Shown: positions 1-10,689, numbered from the stretch's first letter. The stretch is 64,000 nucleotides of DNA from Deltaproteobacteria bacterium (GCA_016182975.1 JACPFJ010000009.1:1-64000), one strand, 5' to 3'. Numbers and translations are program-made. The notes: generated by a model not told the origin, from the sequence alone.

Positions 1-99
1 GGCAAGCATGGGAACGAAGATAAGATAGGGGCCTACGTGAAAAACCAAGGGCAAACCTACCAAATGATCCACGTTGATCGTCAGCTTGAGCTGTTCTGA
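1..99 (+). CDS. C-terminal end of an unidentified protein (…GKHGNEDKIGAYVKNQGQTYQMIHVDRQLELF*), truncated by window edge
   Basis: Frame +1 is open from base 1 to TGA at 97-99 and is followed by a terminator-like hairpin. Confidence 0.4.
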   Translation, partial: GKHGNEDKIGAYVKNQGQTYQMIHVDRQLELF

Positions 100-107
100 A
101 CTCCACC

Positions 108-137
108 AATACCCCGCTGCTTGCGGCGGGGTATTTT
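108..137 (+). terminator. Rho-independent terminator-like hairpin
   Basis: aataccccgc-tgcttgcg-gcggggtatt followed by T-rich tttattt. Confidence 0.7.
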
Positions 138-155
138 ATTTCGCGAGGAAATGGA

Positions 156-401
156 ATGAGTTCTTCAATCAAAGGTAAATCGGTTCATTTCGATGAACGT
201 TATCTGCATGTCGAGCTTGCCGATAAGCGAATCATATCCACACCGATGGAATGGTATCCGGAACTCGGGAACGCCTCCTTTGAACAATTGAAAAATTACC
301 ACTTCATCTGCCGTGGAACAGGCATCGAGTGGCCGGACATCGACTACCATCTCAGCATCGAATCGATGTTTGCCACCACAGAATACCGTAGGGCCGCTTA
401 G
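156..401 (+). CDS. DUF2442 domain-containing protein
   Basis: 81 aa ORF; VHFDERYLHVELADKRIISTPMEWYPELGNASFEQLKNYHFICRGTGIEWPDIDYHLSIE resembles DUF2442. Confidence 0.75.
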   Translation: MSSSIKGKSVHFDERYLHVELADKRIISTPMEWYPELGNASFEQLKNYHFICRGTGIEWPDIDYHLSIESMFATTEYRRAA

Positions 402-435
402 ACAGAGCCTTTACTGCGGCTTGGACTCGCCATGC

Positions 436-471
436 AACAGCCCCGCCTCCCAGGAGGGAAGCGGGGCTGTT
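436..471. terminator. Terminator-like hairpin
   Basis: aacagccccgc…gcggggctgtt inverted repeat downstream of the DUF2442 gene. Confidence 0.5.
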
Positions 472-563
472 CACACAAATTCTACACAGGGCATATAAAC
501 TGAAAAAATGCTTGCTTTCTCCCGCCTGCCGTGATAAAAAAAGCAAAATTTATGTTCACTAGA

Positions 564-592
564 AAGTGAGCTCGCAAGGCTCACTTTTTTTT
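564..592 (+). promoter_or_regulatory. Intrinsic-terminator hairpin in the leader of the rimP-nusA-infB operon (possible attenuator)
   Basis: aagtgagc-tcgcaag-gctcact followed by T8, 28 nt before the rimP ATG. Confidence 0.6.
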
Positions 593-619
593 GTGTTGTT
601 TTTGGGGATAACTAGAACC

Positions 620-1105
620 ATGGCACTTCACAGGGACGACATCTGCGAGCGGGTTGGCGCCATTGTCCGGCCGATACTCGAATCGCTGCGGATCGAGCTG
701 GTGGACATCGAGTTCAAGCGCGGCGGCAGGGAATCGGTGCTGCGCCTCTTCATCGACAAGGATGGGGGCGTTACCATCGACGATTGCGCCGAGGTCAGCC
801 GCGAGTTGTCGCTTGTTCTCGATGTGGAGGACTTCATCCCCGGTGAATACAATCTGGAGGTCTCCTCCCCCGGTCTCGACCGTCCGCTCAAGACCCAGGC
901 GGATTACGAGCGTTATGCTGGCCGGATGGTGAAGATCAGGACCTATGAGCCGTTCCCGGATGATGCCGGCAACAAGCGCAAGACCTTCCTCGGTACCCTC
1001 GAAGGGCTCGCCGACGGGGTTGTCAGGATGAAGCTTGCGGAGGGACAGGGCGCCGCCATTCCGCTGGATAAGATAGCCAAGGCAAACCTGGAGTTCGAGT
1101 TTTAA
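620..1105 (+). CDS. rimP: Ribosome maturation factor RimP
   Basis: [61 protein letters not shown]; operon position before nusA. Confidence 0.93.
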   Translation: MALHRDDICERVGAIVRPILESLRIELVDIEFKRGGRESVLRLFIDKDGGVTIDDCAEVSRELSLVLDVEDFIPGEYNLEVSSPGLDRPLKTQADYERYAGRMVKIRTYEPFPDDAGNKRKTFLGTLEGLADGVVRMKLAEGQGAAIPLDKIAKANLEFEF

Positions 1106-1133
1106 CGATAGAGGTTTTCTAAGCCTAACGAAC

Positions 1134-2327
1134 ATAAGCATCAAACACGCCATCGAGCAGATCGTCAAGGAGAAGGGGATCGACCGTCAGGTAGTCCTGG
1201 AGGCCATGGAGCAGGCGGTTCTCTCCGCGGCCAACAAGAAGTACCGCAATACCCGTGATCTTGAGGCCCGCTACAACCCGGATACCGGCGAAGTGGAACT
1301 GTTCGAGTTTGTGACCGTCGTGGACGAGGTGCAGGATTCCTACAAGGAGATCGACCTGGAAGAGGCCCGCGAGATCGACCCCGATGTGGAGGTCGGCGAT
1401 TCGCTGGGTGAAAAGCTCGATGCCAGCGGCTTCAGCCGCATTGCCGCCCAGACCGCCAAGCAGGTCATCATCCAGAAGGTGCGCGAGGCGGAACGCGAAA
1501 CAATATTCAACGAGTACAGCGACCGCCAGTGGGAGATCATCACCGGCATGGTGCGGCGTTTCGAGAAGGGCGATCTGCTGGTGGACCTGGGCAGGGCCGA
1601 GGCGGTGCTTCCCTCCAAGGAACAGATGCCCCGCGAGGTATACCGTCCCGGTGACCGCATCAGGGCCATCATCACCGAGATCCGCATGACCACCAAGGGA
1701 CCCCAGATCATCCTCTCCCGCACCCATCCCAGCATGCTGGCCAAGCTGTTCGAGGCCGAGGTTCCCGAGATCGCCGAGGGAATCGTGGAGATCAACGCCA
1801 TAGTGCGCGATCCCGGAGGTCGCGCCAAGATCGCCGTCTCTTCCAACGATTCGGATGTCGATCCGGTGGGCGCGTGCGTCGGAATGCGCGGGGCCCGCGT
1901 CCAGAACGTGGTCTCGGAGCTGCGCGGTGAAAAGATAGACATCATCCCCTGGTCGGAAGACATTGCCCGCTTTGCCTGCAACGCCCTTTCACCCGCCCAG
2001 GTTTCCAAGGTGTTCGTGGATGAGGAAAACCGCACCCTGGAGATTGTCGTGGCCGATGACCAGCTCTCCCTGGCAATCGGCAAGCGGGGCCAGAATGTCA
2101 GCCTGGCCGCCCGTCTGACAGGTTGCCGCATCGATATCAAGAGTGAATCCAAGGTGGCCGAGGCCGAACTGCAGGCCTACGCCTCCTTCGACGGCACCGG
2201 GGTGGATCAGGAGGTCGCTGAGCCCGGGGCGGAGGCGGAGGCAGACGTCGAGACGGCTGCCGAGACGGCAGTTGAAACGGCAGCTGAGACGGCAGCCGAG
2301 ACGGCTGTAGAAAAGCCGAAGGAGTAG
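1134..2327 (+). CDS. nusA: Transcription termination/antitermination factor NusA; start codon unresolved (track ORF starts at 1206)
   Basis: S1/KH protein sequence; NusA-like N-terminal helix (IKHAIEQIVKEKGIDRQVVLEAMEQAVLSAANKKY) extends in frame upstream of the ATG at 1206. Confidence 0.9.
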   Translation: MSIKHAIEQIVKEKGIDRQVVLEAMEQAVLSAANKKYRNTRDLEARYNPDTGEVELFEFVTVVDEVQDSYKEIDLEEAREIDPDVEVGDSLGEKLDASGFSRIAAQTAKQVIIQKVREAERETIFNEYSDRQWEIITGMVRRFEKGDLLVDLGRAEAVLPSKEQMPREVYRPGDRIRAIITEIRMTTKGPQIILSRTHPSMLAKLFEAEVPEIAEGIVEINAIVRDPGGRAKIAVSSNDSDVDPVGACVGMRGARVQNVVSELRGEKIDIIPWSEDIARFACNALSPAQVSKVFVDEENRTLEIVVADDQLSLAIGKRGQNVSLAARLTGCRIDIKSESKVAEAELQAYASFDGTGVDQEVAEPGAEAEADVETAAETAVETAAETAAETAVEKPKE

Positions 2328-2336
2328 CACAAGGCA

Positions 2337-2948
2337 ATGTCGCGGCCGACTCGACATGATGCGCCCAAGCGGAGTTGCCTTGGCTGTCGCGAGTCACGCG
2401 ACAAGGGGCGCCTGATCCGTTACGTCCTTTCGCCGCAGGGCGAGGTGGTGCCCGATCTTGACGCAAAACTTCCCGGCCGCGGCGCCTACACCTGCATCAG
2501 CTCCGCTTGCCTGGCCGCAGCCTGCAGGCAGCACCAGTTCAGCCGGGCCTTCAAACGCGAGGTTGCCGTACCCCCGCCCGAAGATATGGTGGCACTGGTT
2601 GGCCGTCTGATGCGGGAGCGGGTCCTGGGCTACCTCGGCCTGGCCAATCGGGCCGGCAAGGTCATCTCCGGCGGTTCGCTCGTCAGTGATGCCATGCGCA
2701 GCAACAATAAACCGGGACTGGTACTTCTGGCAACGGACACATCCGCTGCCATCGGCGAGCGAATCGAGGCGCTGGCCGGCGCCCATCGCATACCATGCCT
2801 GCGTATCATGACGAAAGATGATTTTGGCGCAATACTCGGCAAGGCGCCACGCAGCGCCGTTGCCGTGAGGCCTGGCGGGCTTGTGGCACAGCTTGCCGGC
2901 GTAATCGAACGATACAGAAACTTCCTGGGGGAGGTGCAGGTTTTATGA
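2337..2948 (+). CDS. YlxR (DUF448) and L7Ae-like (YlxQ) fusion protein
   Basis: N-terminal [19 protein letters not shown]…GRGAYTC (YlxR) and C-terminal [17 protein letters not shown]…LLATDTS (L7Ae-like). Confidence 0.85.
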   Translation: MSRPTRHDAPKRSCLGCRESRDKGRLIRYVLSPQGEVVPDLDAKLPGRGAYTCISSACLAAACRQHQFSRAFKREVAVPPPEDMVALVGRLMRERVLGYLGLANRAGKVISGGSLVSDAMRSNNKPGLVLLATDTSAAIGERIEALAGAHRIPCLRIMTKDDFGAILGKAPRSAVAVRPGGLVAQLAGVIERYRNFLGEVQVL

Positions 2949-5587
2949 GTAAGATACGTGTGAGCAATCTGGCTGAAAGGCTGGGGCTGGAGACCCGCGA
3001 GGTGCTGGCCCGCCTTAAGGATATCGGTGTTGATGCCAAAACGGCCACCTCTCTGGTTGAGGAGGATGTCATCAATAGGCTCAAGCCTCCTCAACCCAAG
3101 GAAAGCGGTACCGAAGAGGTCAGGGTCACCACGAACATCATCCGGCGTCGAGCCAAGGCCGCTCCCGCAGCGGAAGCCGAAGAGGCTCCCGTGGTCCTTG
3201 AAGAGCGCCGTGTGGAAGTTCCGGTGGAGGCGATTGCCCCGCCGGCGCCCGAAAAACCTGCGATCGTGGAGCCTCCGAAGGGAGGTGTGCCGGCCGAACC
3301 CGTTCCCGTCGAAAAGCCCAAGGCGCCTGCCGAGCTGGAAAAACCGACCCCCACGCAGGCCCGTATCCTTGGCCGGATGGAGATCCCCGGCGTCACCACC
3401 AGGCCGACCCGCGTGGTGCCAAGAGAGACCCCCGCCGCGCCGTCACGCCCTGCAGCACCGTCACGCCCTGCCGTGCCGCCGACACGTCCTGCCGCGCCGC
3501 GCCCGACCGAGCCCGGACAGAGGCGTCCCGCCCCTGCCGGCGCTGCTCCGGAACCGGATCGCTCCCGCATGAAGCAGGTGCAGCTTGCACCGGCCGCGCC
3601 ATCGGCGGGGGAAGAACGGCGTAAACCGGGCGGCAAGGGCCCCGGTGGGTACGCCGACACCGGCAAGGGTGTCAAGAAGGGCGCTCCTCCCGCTAAGAAG
3701 AAGGAACAACCGAGAAAGAACGAGATCATCGAAAAACGCGAAAGGGTCTTTGATCTCCCCTATAAGGGTGCCAAGAAAAAGGGGAGAGAGCGGGTACCGG
3801 AAACCAAAAAGACCGAGATCACCGTACCCAAGGCCATCAAACGGATCATCAGGATCACCGAGACGATCAGCGTTGGCGAGTTGGCCAAGCGGATGGGGAT
3901 CAAGGCCACCGACCTGATCAGGTCCCTGATGAAGATGGGCATGATGGTTACCATCAATCATCCGCTCGATTTCGACACCGCCGTTATCCTGGCCTCCGAG
4001 TACGGCTACGAGGTGGAAAACGTGGCGGTCGACCTGGACGAGATCCTCGAGTCTCTCCCGGATGCGCCGGAGACCCTGCTGAAACGGCCGCCGGTAGTGA
4101 CCATCATGGGGCACGTGGACCACGGCAAGACCTCTCTGCTGGATGCCGTCCGCGAGGCCAACGTCATCGCCGGCGAGGCAGGCGGCATTACCCAGCACAT
4201 CGGCGCCTACGATGTGGAATAGAATGGGCGCAAGATAACCTTCCTCGACACACCGGGCCACGAGGCATTCACCGCCATGCGTGCCCGCGGTGCCAAGGTG
4301 ACCGATATCGTCATCCTGGTTGTGGCTGCGGACGACGGTGTCATGCCCCAGACCCGCGAGGCCATCAACCACTCCAAGGCGGCCGGCGTGCCTATCATCG
4401 TGGCGGTCAACAAGATCGACAAGCCCGATGCCAAACCTGAACGCGTCAGGCAGGAACTGATGGAGTTCGGCCTGGTAGCCTCCGAATGGGGCGGCGACAC
4501 CACCATGGTGGAGGTGTCGGCCAAGAAGCGCCTCAACCTTGAGGATCTGCTTGAAATGGTCCTGCTCCAGGCCGATGTGATGGAGCTCAAGGCTAACCCC
4601 GATAAGCTTGCCAAGGGAACAATCGTCGAAGCCAAACTGGACAAGGGGCGTGGTCCGGTGGCCACGGTGCTGGTTCAGGAGGGCACCCTCAAGAACGGTG
4701 ACTACTGCGTGGTCGGCGTCCACTCGGGCCGTGTCAGGGCCATGCAGAACGACCGCGGCGAGAAGGTCCTGGAGGCCGGACCCTCCATGCCGGTCGAGGT
4801 GATCGGTCTCTCCGGTGTTCCCGATGCCGGTGACGTCTTTGTTGCCATGAAGGACGAGAAACAAGCCAAGGAGATCGCTACGCTGCGCCAGATCAAGCAC
4901 CGCGAGGTTGAGCTGGCCAAGCACACCAAGCTGTCGCTGGAAGACCTTTACAAGCGTATTCAGAGCGGCGAGGTCAAGGACCTCAATGTCATTGTCAAGG
5001 GTGATGTGCAGGGTTCGGTCGAGGCGGTGGGCGAATCGCTGCGTAAGCTCTCCACGGAGGCGGTGCGGCTCAACGTCATTCATTCGGCGGTCGGTGCGGT
5101 CACCGAGACCGATGTCAATCTGGCTGCCGCATCCAATGCCATCATCATCGGCTTCAACGTGCGGCCCGAGGTCAAGGCCCAGGGACTGGCCGAGAAGGAA
5201 GGGGTCGATATTCGCCTCTACAGCATCATCTACGATGCGGTCGAGGATGTGAAGAAGGCCATGGAAGGCCTGTTGGCGCCGACCCTGAAGGAAAAATACC
5301 TCGGTCGGGCGGAAATCCGCGAGGTCTTCTCGGTGCCCAAGGTCGGCAACGTGGCCGGCAGCTACGTGCAGGACGGCAAGATGTTGCGCAACGCCCAGGT
5401 GCGGCTCTTGCGCGACAACGTGGTGATCTACGAAGGGAAAATGTCATCGCTGCGCCGCTTCAAGGACGATCAGAAAGAGGTGGCCAGCGGCTACGAGTGC
5501 GGCATCGGCCTGGAGAACTACAACGACATCAAGGTCGGCGACATCATCGAGGCGTTCGAGATCGAGAAGTTCGCCACGAAGTTATAG
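2945..5587 (+). pseudogene. infB: Translation initiation factor IF-2 with an in-frame TAG at 4220-4222
   Basis: 2945-4219 and 4223-5587 are in the same frame; [12 protein letters not shown]…[36 protein letters not shown]; downstream part is full-length IF-2. Confidence 0.9.
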
Positions 5588-5590
5588 AGA

Positions 5591-5666
5591 GGGATCGGGG
5601 ACTGGAGATTGGGGACTGGTAAAAACGTTTTTTCCGATCCCCGGTCCCAAGTCCCCAGTCCCCGAG
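5591..5666. repeat. Inverted arms of tandem 7-mers (gggactg-type)
   Basis: gggatcg|gggactg|gagattg|gggactg … right-arm complement ctcgggg|actgggg|acttggg|accgggg|atcgg. Confidence 0.85.
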
Positions 5667-5672
5667 GTTCCC

Positions 5673-6044
5673 ATGCACAAACGTTCCGACAAGGTCGCCG
5701 AGACCATCCATGAAACGGTCTCCTCCATCCTCGCCAGGGGGCTGAACGATCCGCGTATCGGCTTCGTCACCATCTCCGCCGTGGAGGTGACCGACGACCT
5801 GCACCTTGCGCGCATCTTCTTCACGGTTATCGGTGACGCGGACGCCAAAAAGAACAGCGAGGCCGGACTGAACAGCGCCAAGGGGTACATCCGCAAGGAA
5901 CTGGGGCGTGTCCTGACCATGCGGCATATACCGGAAATCATCTTCAAGTACGACCATTCGCAGGATTACGGCAGCCGGATTGACTCTATCCTCAGGGAGA
6001 TCGGCACAGGGCATGACGGAGACGATTCTAAACATAGTAAATGA
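5673..6044 (+). CDS. rbfA: Ribosome-binding factor A
   Basis: HKRSDKVAETIHETVSSILARGLNDPRIGFVTISAVEVTDDLHLARIFFTV. Confidence 0.93.
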   Translation: MHKRSDKVAETIHETVSSILARGLNDPRIGFVTISAVEVTDDLHLARIFFTVIGDADAKKNSEAGLNSAKGYIRKELGRVLTMRHIPEIIFKYDHSQDYGSRIDSILREIGTGHDGDDSKHSK

Positions 6045-6972
6045 GATACGCCGAAACAACTCCTTCCTGGTAACCTCCCACGAGAGCCCGGATGGAGATG
6101 CCGTCGGCTCTTCGCTGGCGCTGGCATCGTTTCTGCGGAAGATCGGCAAGGACGTCTGCGTCCATCTGCGCGATCCGGTCCCCGAATTGTATGCCTTTCT
6201 TCCTGGCGCCGATACGGTCCAGCCCCATATTCCCGACCGCGACTTCGACGTCGCATTTGTGCTCGATATCGGCGAACTCCGTCGCGCGGGGGATGAATTC
6301 TGCCGCTTCGAGCGCAAGGGCAAGCTCGTCAACCTCGATCATCACCTCGGCTGTGAGCAGTTCGGCGCCTACAACCTGATCGATTCCTCCGCTGCCGCCA
6401 CCGGCGTGCTGGTGTACCGCATCGCCAGCATGTTCGGCTATCGCTTCGAGTTTGAAACGGCCCTCTGCCTGTATGTCTCCATCATCACCGATACCGGGTC
6501 GTTCCGCTATTCCAACGCCAACCGCGAGGCATTCACAATCGCCGGCGAAATGGTGGAATGCGGCGTGAACGCCTGGGACGTGGCCGAGCAGATCTACGAG
6601 AACCAGCCGCAAAGGCGCCTGGAACTCCTGGCCCTCGCCCTGGCCACTCTGGAAGTGAGCAAGGGTGGGCTGGCCGCCTCGCTGACCGTGACGCTCGACA
6701 TGTATGCGCGAACAGGCGCCGATGCCGAGCTGACGGACGGGTTCGTCAACTACCCCCGCTCCATCCGGGGGGTGGAGGTAGCCATCTTCTTCCGTCAGTT
6801 GGAGGAGAGGAAATACAAGGTCGGATTCCGCTCCAAGGGGAAGGTCAACGTAGCCGCGTTTGCCGCGGGCCTTGGCGGAGGCGGCCATCAAAACGCCGCC
6901 GGATGCACGCTCGACGGAACGCTCGACGAAGTGAAGAGCACCGTTTACAAGATAGTGGAAGACGTTCTTTGA
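6013..6972 (+). CDS. DHH/DHHA1 phosphoesterase (NrnA-like oligoribonuclease/pAp phosphatase)
   Basis: SHESPDGDAVGSSLAL…VNLDHHLGCEQFG…ITDTGSFRYSN…GGGGHQNAAG. Confidence 0.88.
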   Translation: MTETILNIVNEIRRNNSFLVTSHESPDGDAVGSSLALASFLRKIGKDVCVHLRDPVPELYAFLPGADTVQPHIPDRDFDVAFVLDIGELRRAGDEFCRFERKGKLVNLDHHLGCEQFGAYNLIDSSAAATGVLVYRIASMFGYRFEFETALCLYVSIITDTGSFRYSNANREAFTIAGEMVECGVNAWDVAEQIYENQPQRRLELLALALATLEVSKGGLAASLTVTLDMYARTGADAELTDGFVNYPRSIRGVEVAIFFRQLEERKYKVGFRSKGKVNVAAFAAGLGGGGHQNAAGCTLDGTLDEVKSTVYKIVEDVL

Positions 6973-7886
6973 TCAACGGTTTTGTAGTTATCGACAAACC
7001 GGCCGGCATCACCTCTCACGACGTGGTCAGCCGCGTGCGCCGGATTCTCGGCACCCGCAGGGTAGGGCACACCGGCACCCTCGACCCTTTTGCCACCGGC
7101 GTCCTGCCGGTTGCGGTCAACGAGGGGACCAAGGCGATCCCGTTTCTCGACGAGGGTTTGAAGCGCTACGAAGCGGTGCTGCGACTCGGCGTGACGACGG
7201 ATACCCTGGATACCACCGGCCGGGTGCTGCGCGAGGCGGATTTCTCATCAATAACCGGAGAGTCCCTGGAAGCGTCCCTGACCCGTTTCACCGGCGTCAT
7301 CAGCCAGATACCCCCCATGTATTCCGCGATCAAACAGGGTGGTCAACCGCTCTACAGGCTGGCACGCCAGGGACGGGAGGTCGAACGGGCTCCCAGGCAG
7401 GTTGAGATACGCTCCCTGGAGATGCTCTCCTTTGCCCCCCCTTTGGTTTCCATGCGCGTGCTATGTTCCCGCGGGACCTATGTACGTACGCTTGCGGACG
7501 ATATCGGCACTCTGCTCGGCTGCGGCGCGGCCCTGCAGGAGCTGCGCAGGACAGCCAGCGGGCCATTCGTCATTTCCGAAGCGGTCACGATCGATCAACT
7601 GGATGGCGCCGCACGGGAAGGACGTGCCGAGGCGCTCTGTCTTGCGCCCTGGTCGGCCCTGGCGCATCTGGCCGATATCCCGCTTACCGATGCCGGACTG
7701 GCCAAGGTCAGGCAAGGCCGCTCACCGGAATGGGGGGATACGAATGTCGCGCAGCCTTGCGCGTGTGATGCCCCGATGCTGGTCCGGCTTTCCCGTGAGA
7801 AAAGGCTTGTGGCCGTGGCGGAGATCGCCCCGGCTTCGGCGGCAGATCCCCGTATTGTCCTGAAGCGGGTCTTTATTTGCGACTAA
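6969..7886 (+). CDS. truB: tRNA pseudouridine(55) synthase TruB (TTG start overlapping the previous stop)
   Basis: NGFVVIDKPAGITSHDVVSRVRRILGTRRVGHTGTLDPFATGVLPV. Confidence 0.92.
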   Translation: MINGFVVIDKPAGITSHDVVSRVRRILGTRRVGHTGTLDPFATGVLPVAVNEGTKAIPFLDEGLKRYEAVLRLGVTTDTLDTTGRVLREADFSSITGESLEASLTRFTGVISQIPPMYSAIKQGGQPLYRLARQGREVERAPRQVEIRSLEMLSFAPPLVSMRVLCSRGTYVRTLADDIGTLLGCGAALQELRRTASGPFVISEAVTIDQLDGAAREGRAEALCLAPWSALAHLADIPLTDAGLAKVRQGRSPEWGDTNVAQPCACDAPMLVRLSREKRLVAVAEIAPASAADPRIVLKRVFICD

Positions 7887-8000
7887 TTGCTTTACAAATA
7901 CGATAAGTATGTGATAGTGAATACAGCTTCCAGTTGAATTAAGTATCAAGGGGTTCTCCCCATACGACAGATCAGGACCATACGAAGGGAGGTGTAGACA

Positions 8001-8267
8001 GTGCTGGCAACCGAAAAGAAGCAGGAAATCATCAATTCATTCAAGGCCCATGACAGCGACACAGGTTCTCCGGAGGTACAGATAGCCATTCTGACCGAGC
8101 GGATCACCTATCTGACCGAGCATTTCAAGATCCACAAGAAGGACCACCACAGCCGTCGCGGGCTTTTGAAGCTCGTCGGCCAGAGGAGGCGCCTTCTCGA
8201 TTACCTGAAGGGCAAAGAGCTCGACAGGTACAAGAAGGTGATCGAGCGACTCGGCATACGCAGGTAA
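8001..8267 (+). CDS. rpsO: 30S ribosomal protein S15 (GTG start)
   Basis: 88 aa; [51 protein letters not shown]. Confidence 0.97.
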   Translation: MLATEKKQEIINSFKAHDSDTGSPEVQIAILTERITYLTEHFKIHKKDHHSRRGLLKLVGQRRRLLDYLKGKELDRYKKVIERLGIRR

Positions 8268-8272
8268 TGGAT

Positions 8273-8307
8273 GGCAGTATACCCGCATTCAGGCGGGTAT
8301 ATTGCCG
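8273..8307 (+). terminator. Hairpin downstream of rpsO
   Basis: ggcagtatacccgc-attcag-gcgggtatattgcc. Confidence 0.6.
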
Positions 8308-8392
8308 TTTCCATTTCCCGTATGCTCGTTTTTGAAAGAGGGCTTTCCGGCCCTTTTTACTTTTGTTGGGGACGTGGGTAGAACTTCCATCT

Positions 8393-8495
8393 GAGTTAAG
8401 AGTTATGAGTTTTGAGTTTTGAGTTTTGAGTTAAAGAGCGCTTTTGATTGCTTTTGATCCTGAATCTCAAAACACAAAACTTCATAACACAAAAC
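8393..8495. repeat. Inverted arms of tandem 7-mers (gagtttt-type)
   Basis: gagttaa|gagttat|gagtttt|gagtttt|gagtttt|gagttaa and right arm ctcaaaacacaaaacttcataacacaaaact. Confidence 0.85.
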
Positions 8496-8545
8496 TGGTG
8501 GAGGCTGTAGCGACGGCCCCAACGCAACCATTAGAGGAGAAAATC

Positions 8546-10663
8546 ATGGAACAGATTGTACAGGTTGAGTTTGGTGGCCGCACCATTACCATGTCCACCG
8601 GCAAGATGGCCAAACAGGCCAGCGGCGCCGTTGTGGTCAGCTGTGGCGATACGATGGTACTCGTGACCGCCGTGGCGACGAAAGAGGCCAAGGAAGGTCA
8701 GGACTTCTTTCCCCTGACGGTCAACTACACCGAGAAGGCCTATGCCGGCGGTAAGATCCCGGGCGGCTTCTTCAAACGTGAGGCACGTCCCTCCGACCCT
8801 GAAACCCTGACGTGCCGGCTGATCGACCGCCCGATCCGGCCGCTCTTCCCCGAGAACTTTTTGAACGACACCCAGATCATGGCCACTGTCGTGTCGGCCG
8901 AGAAGGACAACGACCCCGCCATCCTTGCCATGCTGGGCGCCTCGGCCGCCCTGACCATCTCGGACGCCCCCTTTCATGGGCCGATCGCCGGGGTCAAGGT
9001 CGGGCGTGTAGACGGCACGCTGATCTGCAACCCCACGGCCGCGGAGCTTGAACAGAGCGACATGGAGATCGTGGTGGCCGCCAGCCGCGACGCCGTCATC
9101 ATGGTCGAAGGCGAGGCCAAATTCGTCTCCGAGGCCGACTTGCTGGACGCCATCTTCTTCGCCAAGGAAGCGGTGCTGCCGCTGATCGAGGCCCAGGAGG
9201 AACTGCGGCGCAAGGCCGGTGTGCCCAAGCGCGAGATCGCCCCCCCGGTCGTGGACGAGGCGCTCCTGGCGCGGGTGCGCGAGCTGGCCTACGACCGCAT
9301 CGCCGAGGCGGTAAAACTCAAGACCAAACAGGAGCGCCACAGCCAGATCGACCTGATCAAGGCCGAGACCATCGAGGCGCTCAAGGGTGAATTCGAGGGC
9401 TCTGCCAAGCAGATCAAGGCATTCCTGGGCGATTTCGAATATGAGCGCGTCCGCGCCGACGTTCTCGATACCGGCATCCGCATCGACGGCCGCAGCACGA
9501 CCACCATCCGTCCCGTCAGCACCGAGGCCGGTCTGCTCCCCCGCGCCCATGGCTCGGCGCTCTTCACCCGCGGCGAGACCCAGTCCCTGGTTGCCACCAC
9601 CCTGGGTACGTCAAGCGACGAGCAGCGCATCGACTCGCTCTACGGCGAGTCCCGCAAGCGCTTCCTGCTGCACTACAACTTCCCGCCGTTCTCCGTGGGC
9701 GAGACCAGCTTCCGCCTGGCGCCCGGCCGTCGCGAGATCGGCCACGGCATGTTGGCAGAGCGCGCCCTGTCGGCCGTCATCCCCAAGCATGATGATTTTC
9801 CCTACACGATCCGCATCGTTGCCGAGACGCTTGAGAGCAACGGTTCCTCCTCGATGGCCTCGGTCTGCGGCGGTTGCCTGTCGCTTATGGACGCCGGCGT
9901 ACCCGTATCGGCCCCTGTCGCCGGTATCGCCATGGGTCTGATCAAGGAGGGCGACAAGGTCGCCATCCTGTCCGACATCCTCGGCGACGAGGACCACCTG
10001 GGCGACATGGACTTCAAGGTGGCCGGTACCGCCGAGGGGGTCACCGCCCTGCAGATGGACATCAAGATCGGCGGCGTAACCAAGGAGATCATGCAGCAGG
10101 CCCTCAAACAGGCCCGCGATGGACGTCTGCACATCCTGGGCAAGATGGCCGAGACCCTGGCCACCCCGCGGCCCGAGATGTCGCCATTCGCTCCGCGCAT
10201 CACCACCATCTGGATCAAGACCGACCGCATCCGCGACGTGATCGGCACCGGCGGCAAGAACATCCGCAACATCACCGAGACCACCGGCGTCACCGTGGAC
10301 ATTGAGGATACCGGCCGCATCAACATCGCCAGCACCAGCAAGGAGGCCTGCGACCTGGCCATTCAGATGATCCGCGGCCTGACCGACGAGGCCGAAGAGG
10401 GCAAGCTCTACATGGGCACCGTCAGGAAGATCATGGATTTCGGCGCCTTTGTGGAGATCATGCCGGGCACCGACGGTCTGGTGCACATCTCCGAGCTCGA
10501 CACCACCAGGGTCAAGGTTGTCACCGACATCCTCCATGAGGGTGACAAGGTGCTGGTCAAGTGCATCGGCGTCGACAAGAACGGCAAGATCAAGCTTTCC
10601 CGCAAGGAGGCGCTAGGCCTCAACCTCGACGGTTCGCCGATAGAGAACAAACCGGCGGAATAG
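8546..10663 (+). CDS. pnp: Polyribonucleotide nucleotidyltransferase
   Basis: Two RNase PH domains, KH and S1; [42 protein letters not shown] gaggag before ATG 8546. Confidence 0.96.
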   Translation: MEQIVQVEFGGRTITMSTGKMAKQASGAVVVSCGDTMVLVTAVATKEAKEGQDFFPLTVNYTEKAYAGGKIPGGFFKREARPSDPETLTCRLIDRPIRPLFPENFLNDTQIMATVVSAEKDNDPAILAMLGASAALTISDAPFHGPIAGVKVGRVDGTLICNPTAAELEQSDMEIVVAASRDAVIMVEGEAKFVSEADLLDAIFFAKEAVLPLIEAQEELRRKAGVPKREIAPPVVDEALLARVRELAYDRIAEAVKLKTKQERHSQIDLIKAETIEALKGEFEGSAKQIKAFLGDFEYERVRADVLDTGIRIDGRSTTTIRPVSTEAGLLPRAHGSALFTRGETQSLVATTLGTSSDEQRIDSLYGESRKRFLLHYNFPPFSVGETSFRLAPGRREIGHGMLAERALSAVIPKHDDFPYTIRIVAETLESNGSSSMASVCGGCLSLMDAGVPVSAPVAGIAMGLIKEGDKVAILSDILGDEDHLGDMDFKVAGTAEGVTALQMDIKIGGVTKEIMQQALKQARDGRLHILGKMAETLATPRPEMSPFAPRITTIWIKTDRIRDVIGTGGKNIRNITETTGVTVDIEDTGRINIASTSKEACDLAIQMIRGLTDEAEEGKLYMGTVRKIMDFGAFVEIMPGTDGLVHISELDTTRVKVVTDILHEGDKVLVKCIGVDKNGKIKLSRKEALGLNLDGSPIENKPAE

Positions 10664-10689
10664 GTTCCACCGGCACACTGAAACAGACC

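Noticed and set aside
20-70. c-di-GMP (GEMM) riboswitch suggested by gggcaaacct
   Set aside because: The match is limited to a few bases inside a reading frame and lacks the rest of the conserved core
3461-5083. Long minus-strand ORF (540 aa) opposite infB
   Set aside because: Shadow ORF: His/Asp/Gly/Leu-rich antisense of a conserved GC-rich gene, no recognisable domain
2945-5587. Selenocysteine/pyrrolysine or recoded amber explanation for the infB TAG
   Set aside because: TAG is the regular stop of several neighbouring genes and IF-2 has no known recoded residue at this position; kept only as a remote option
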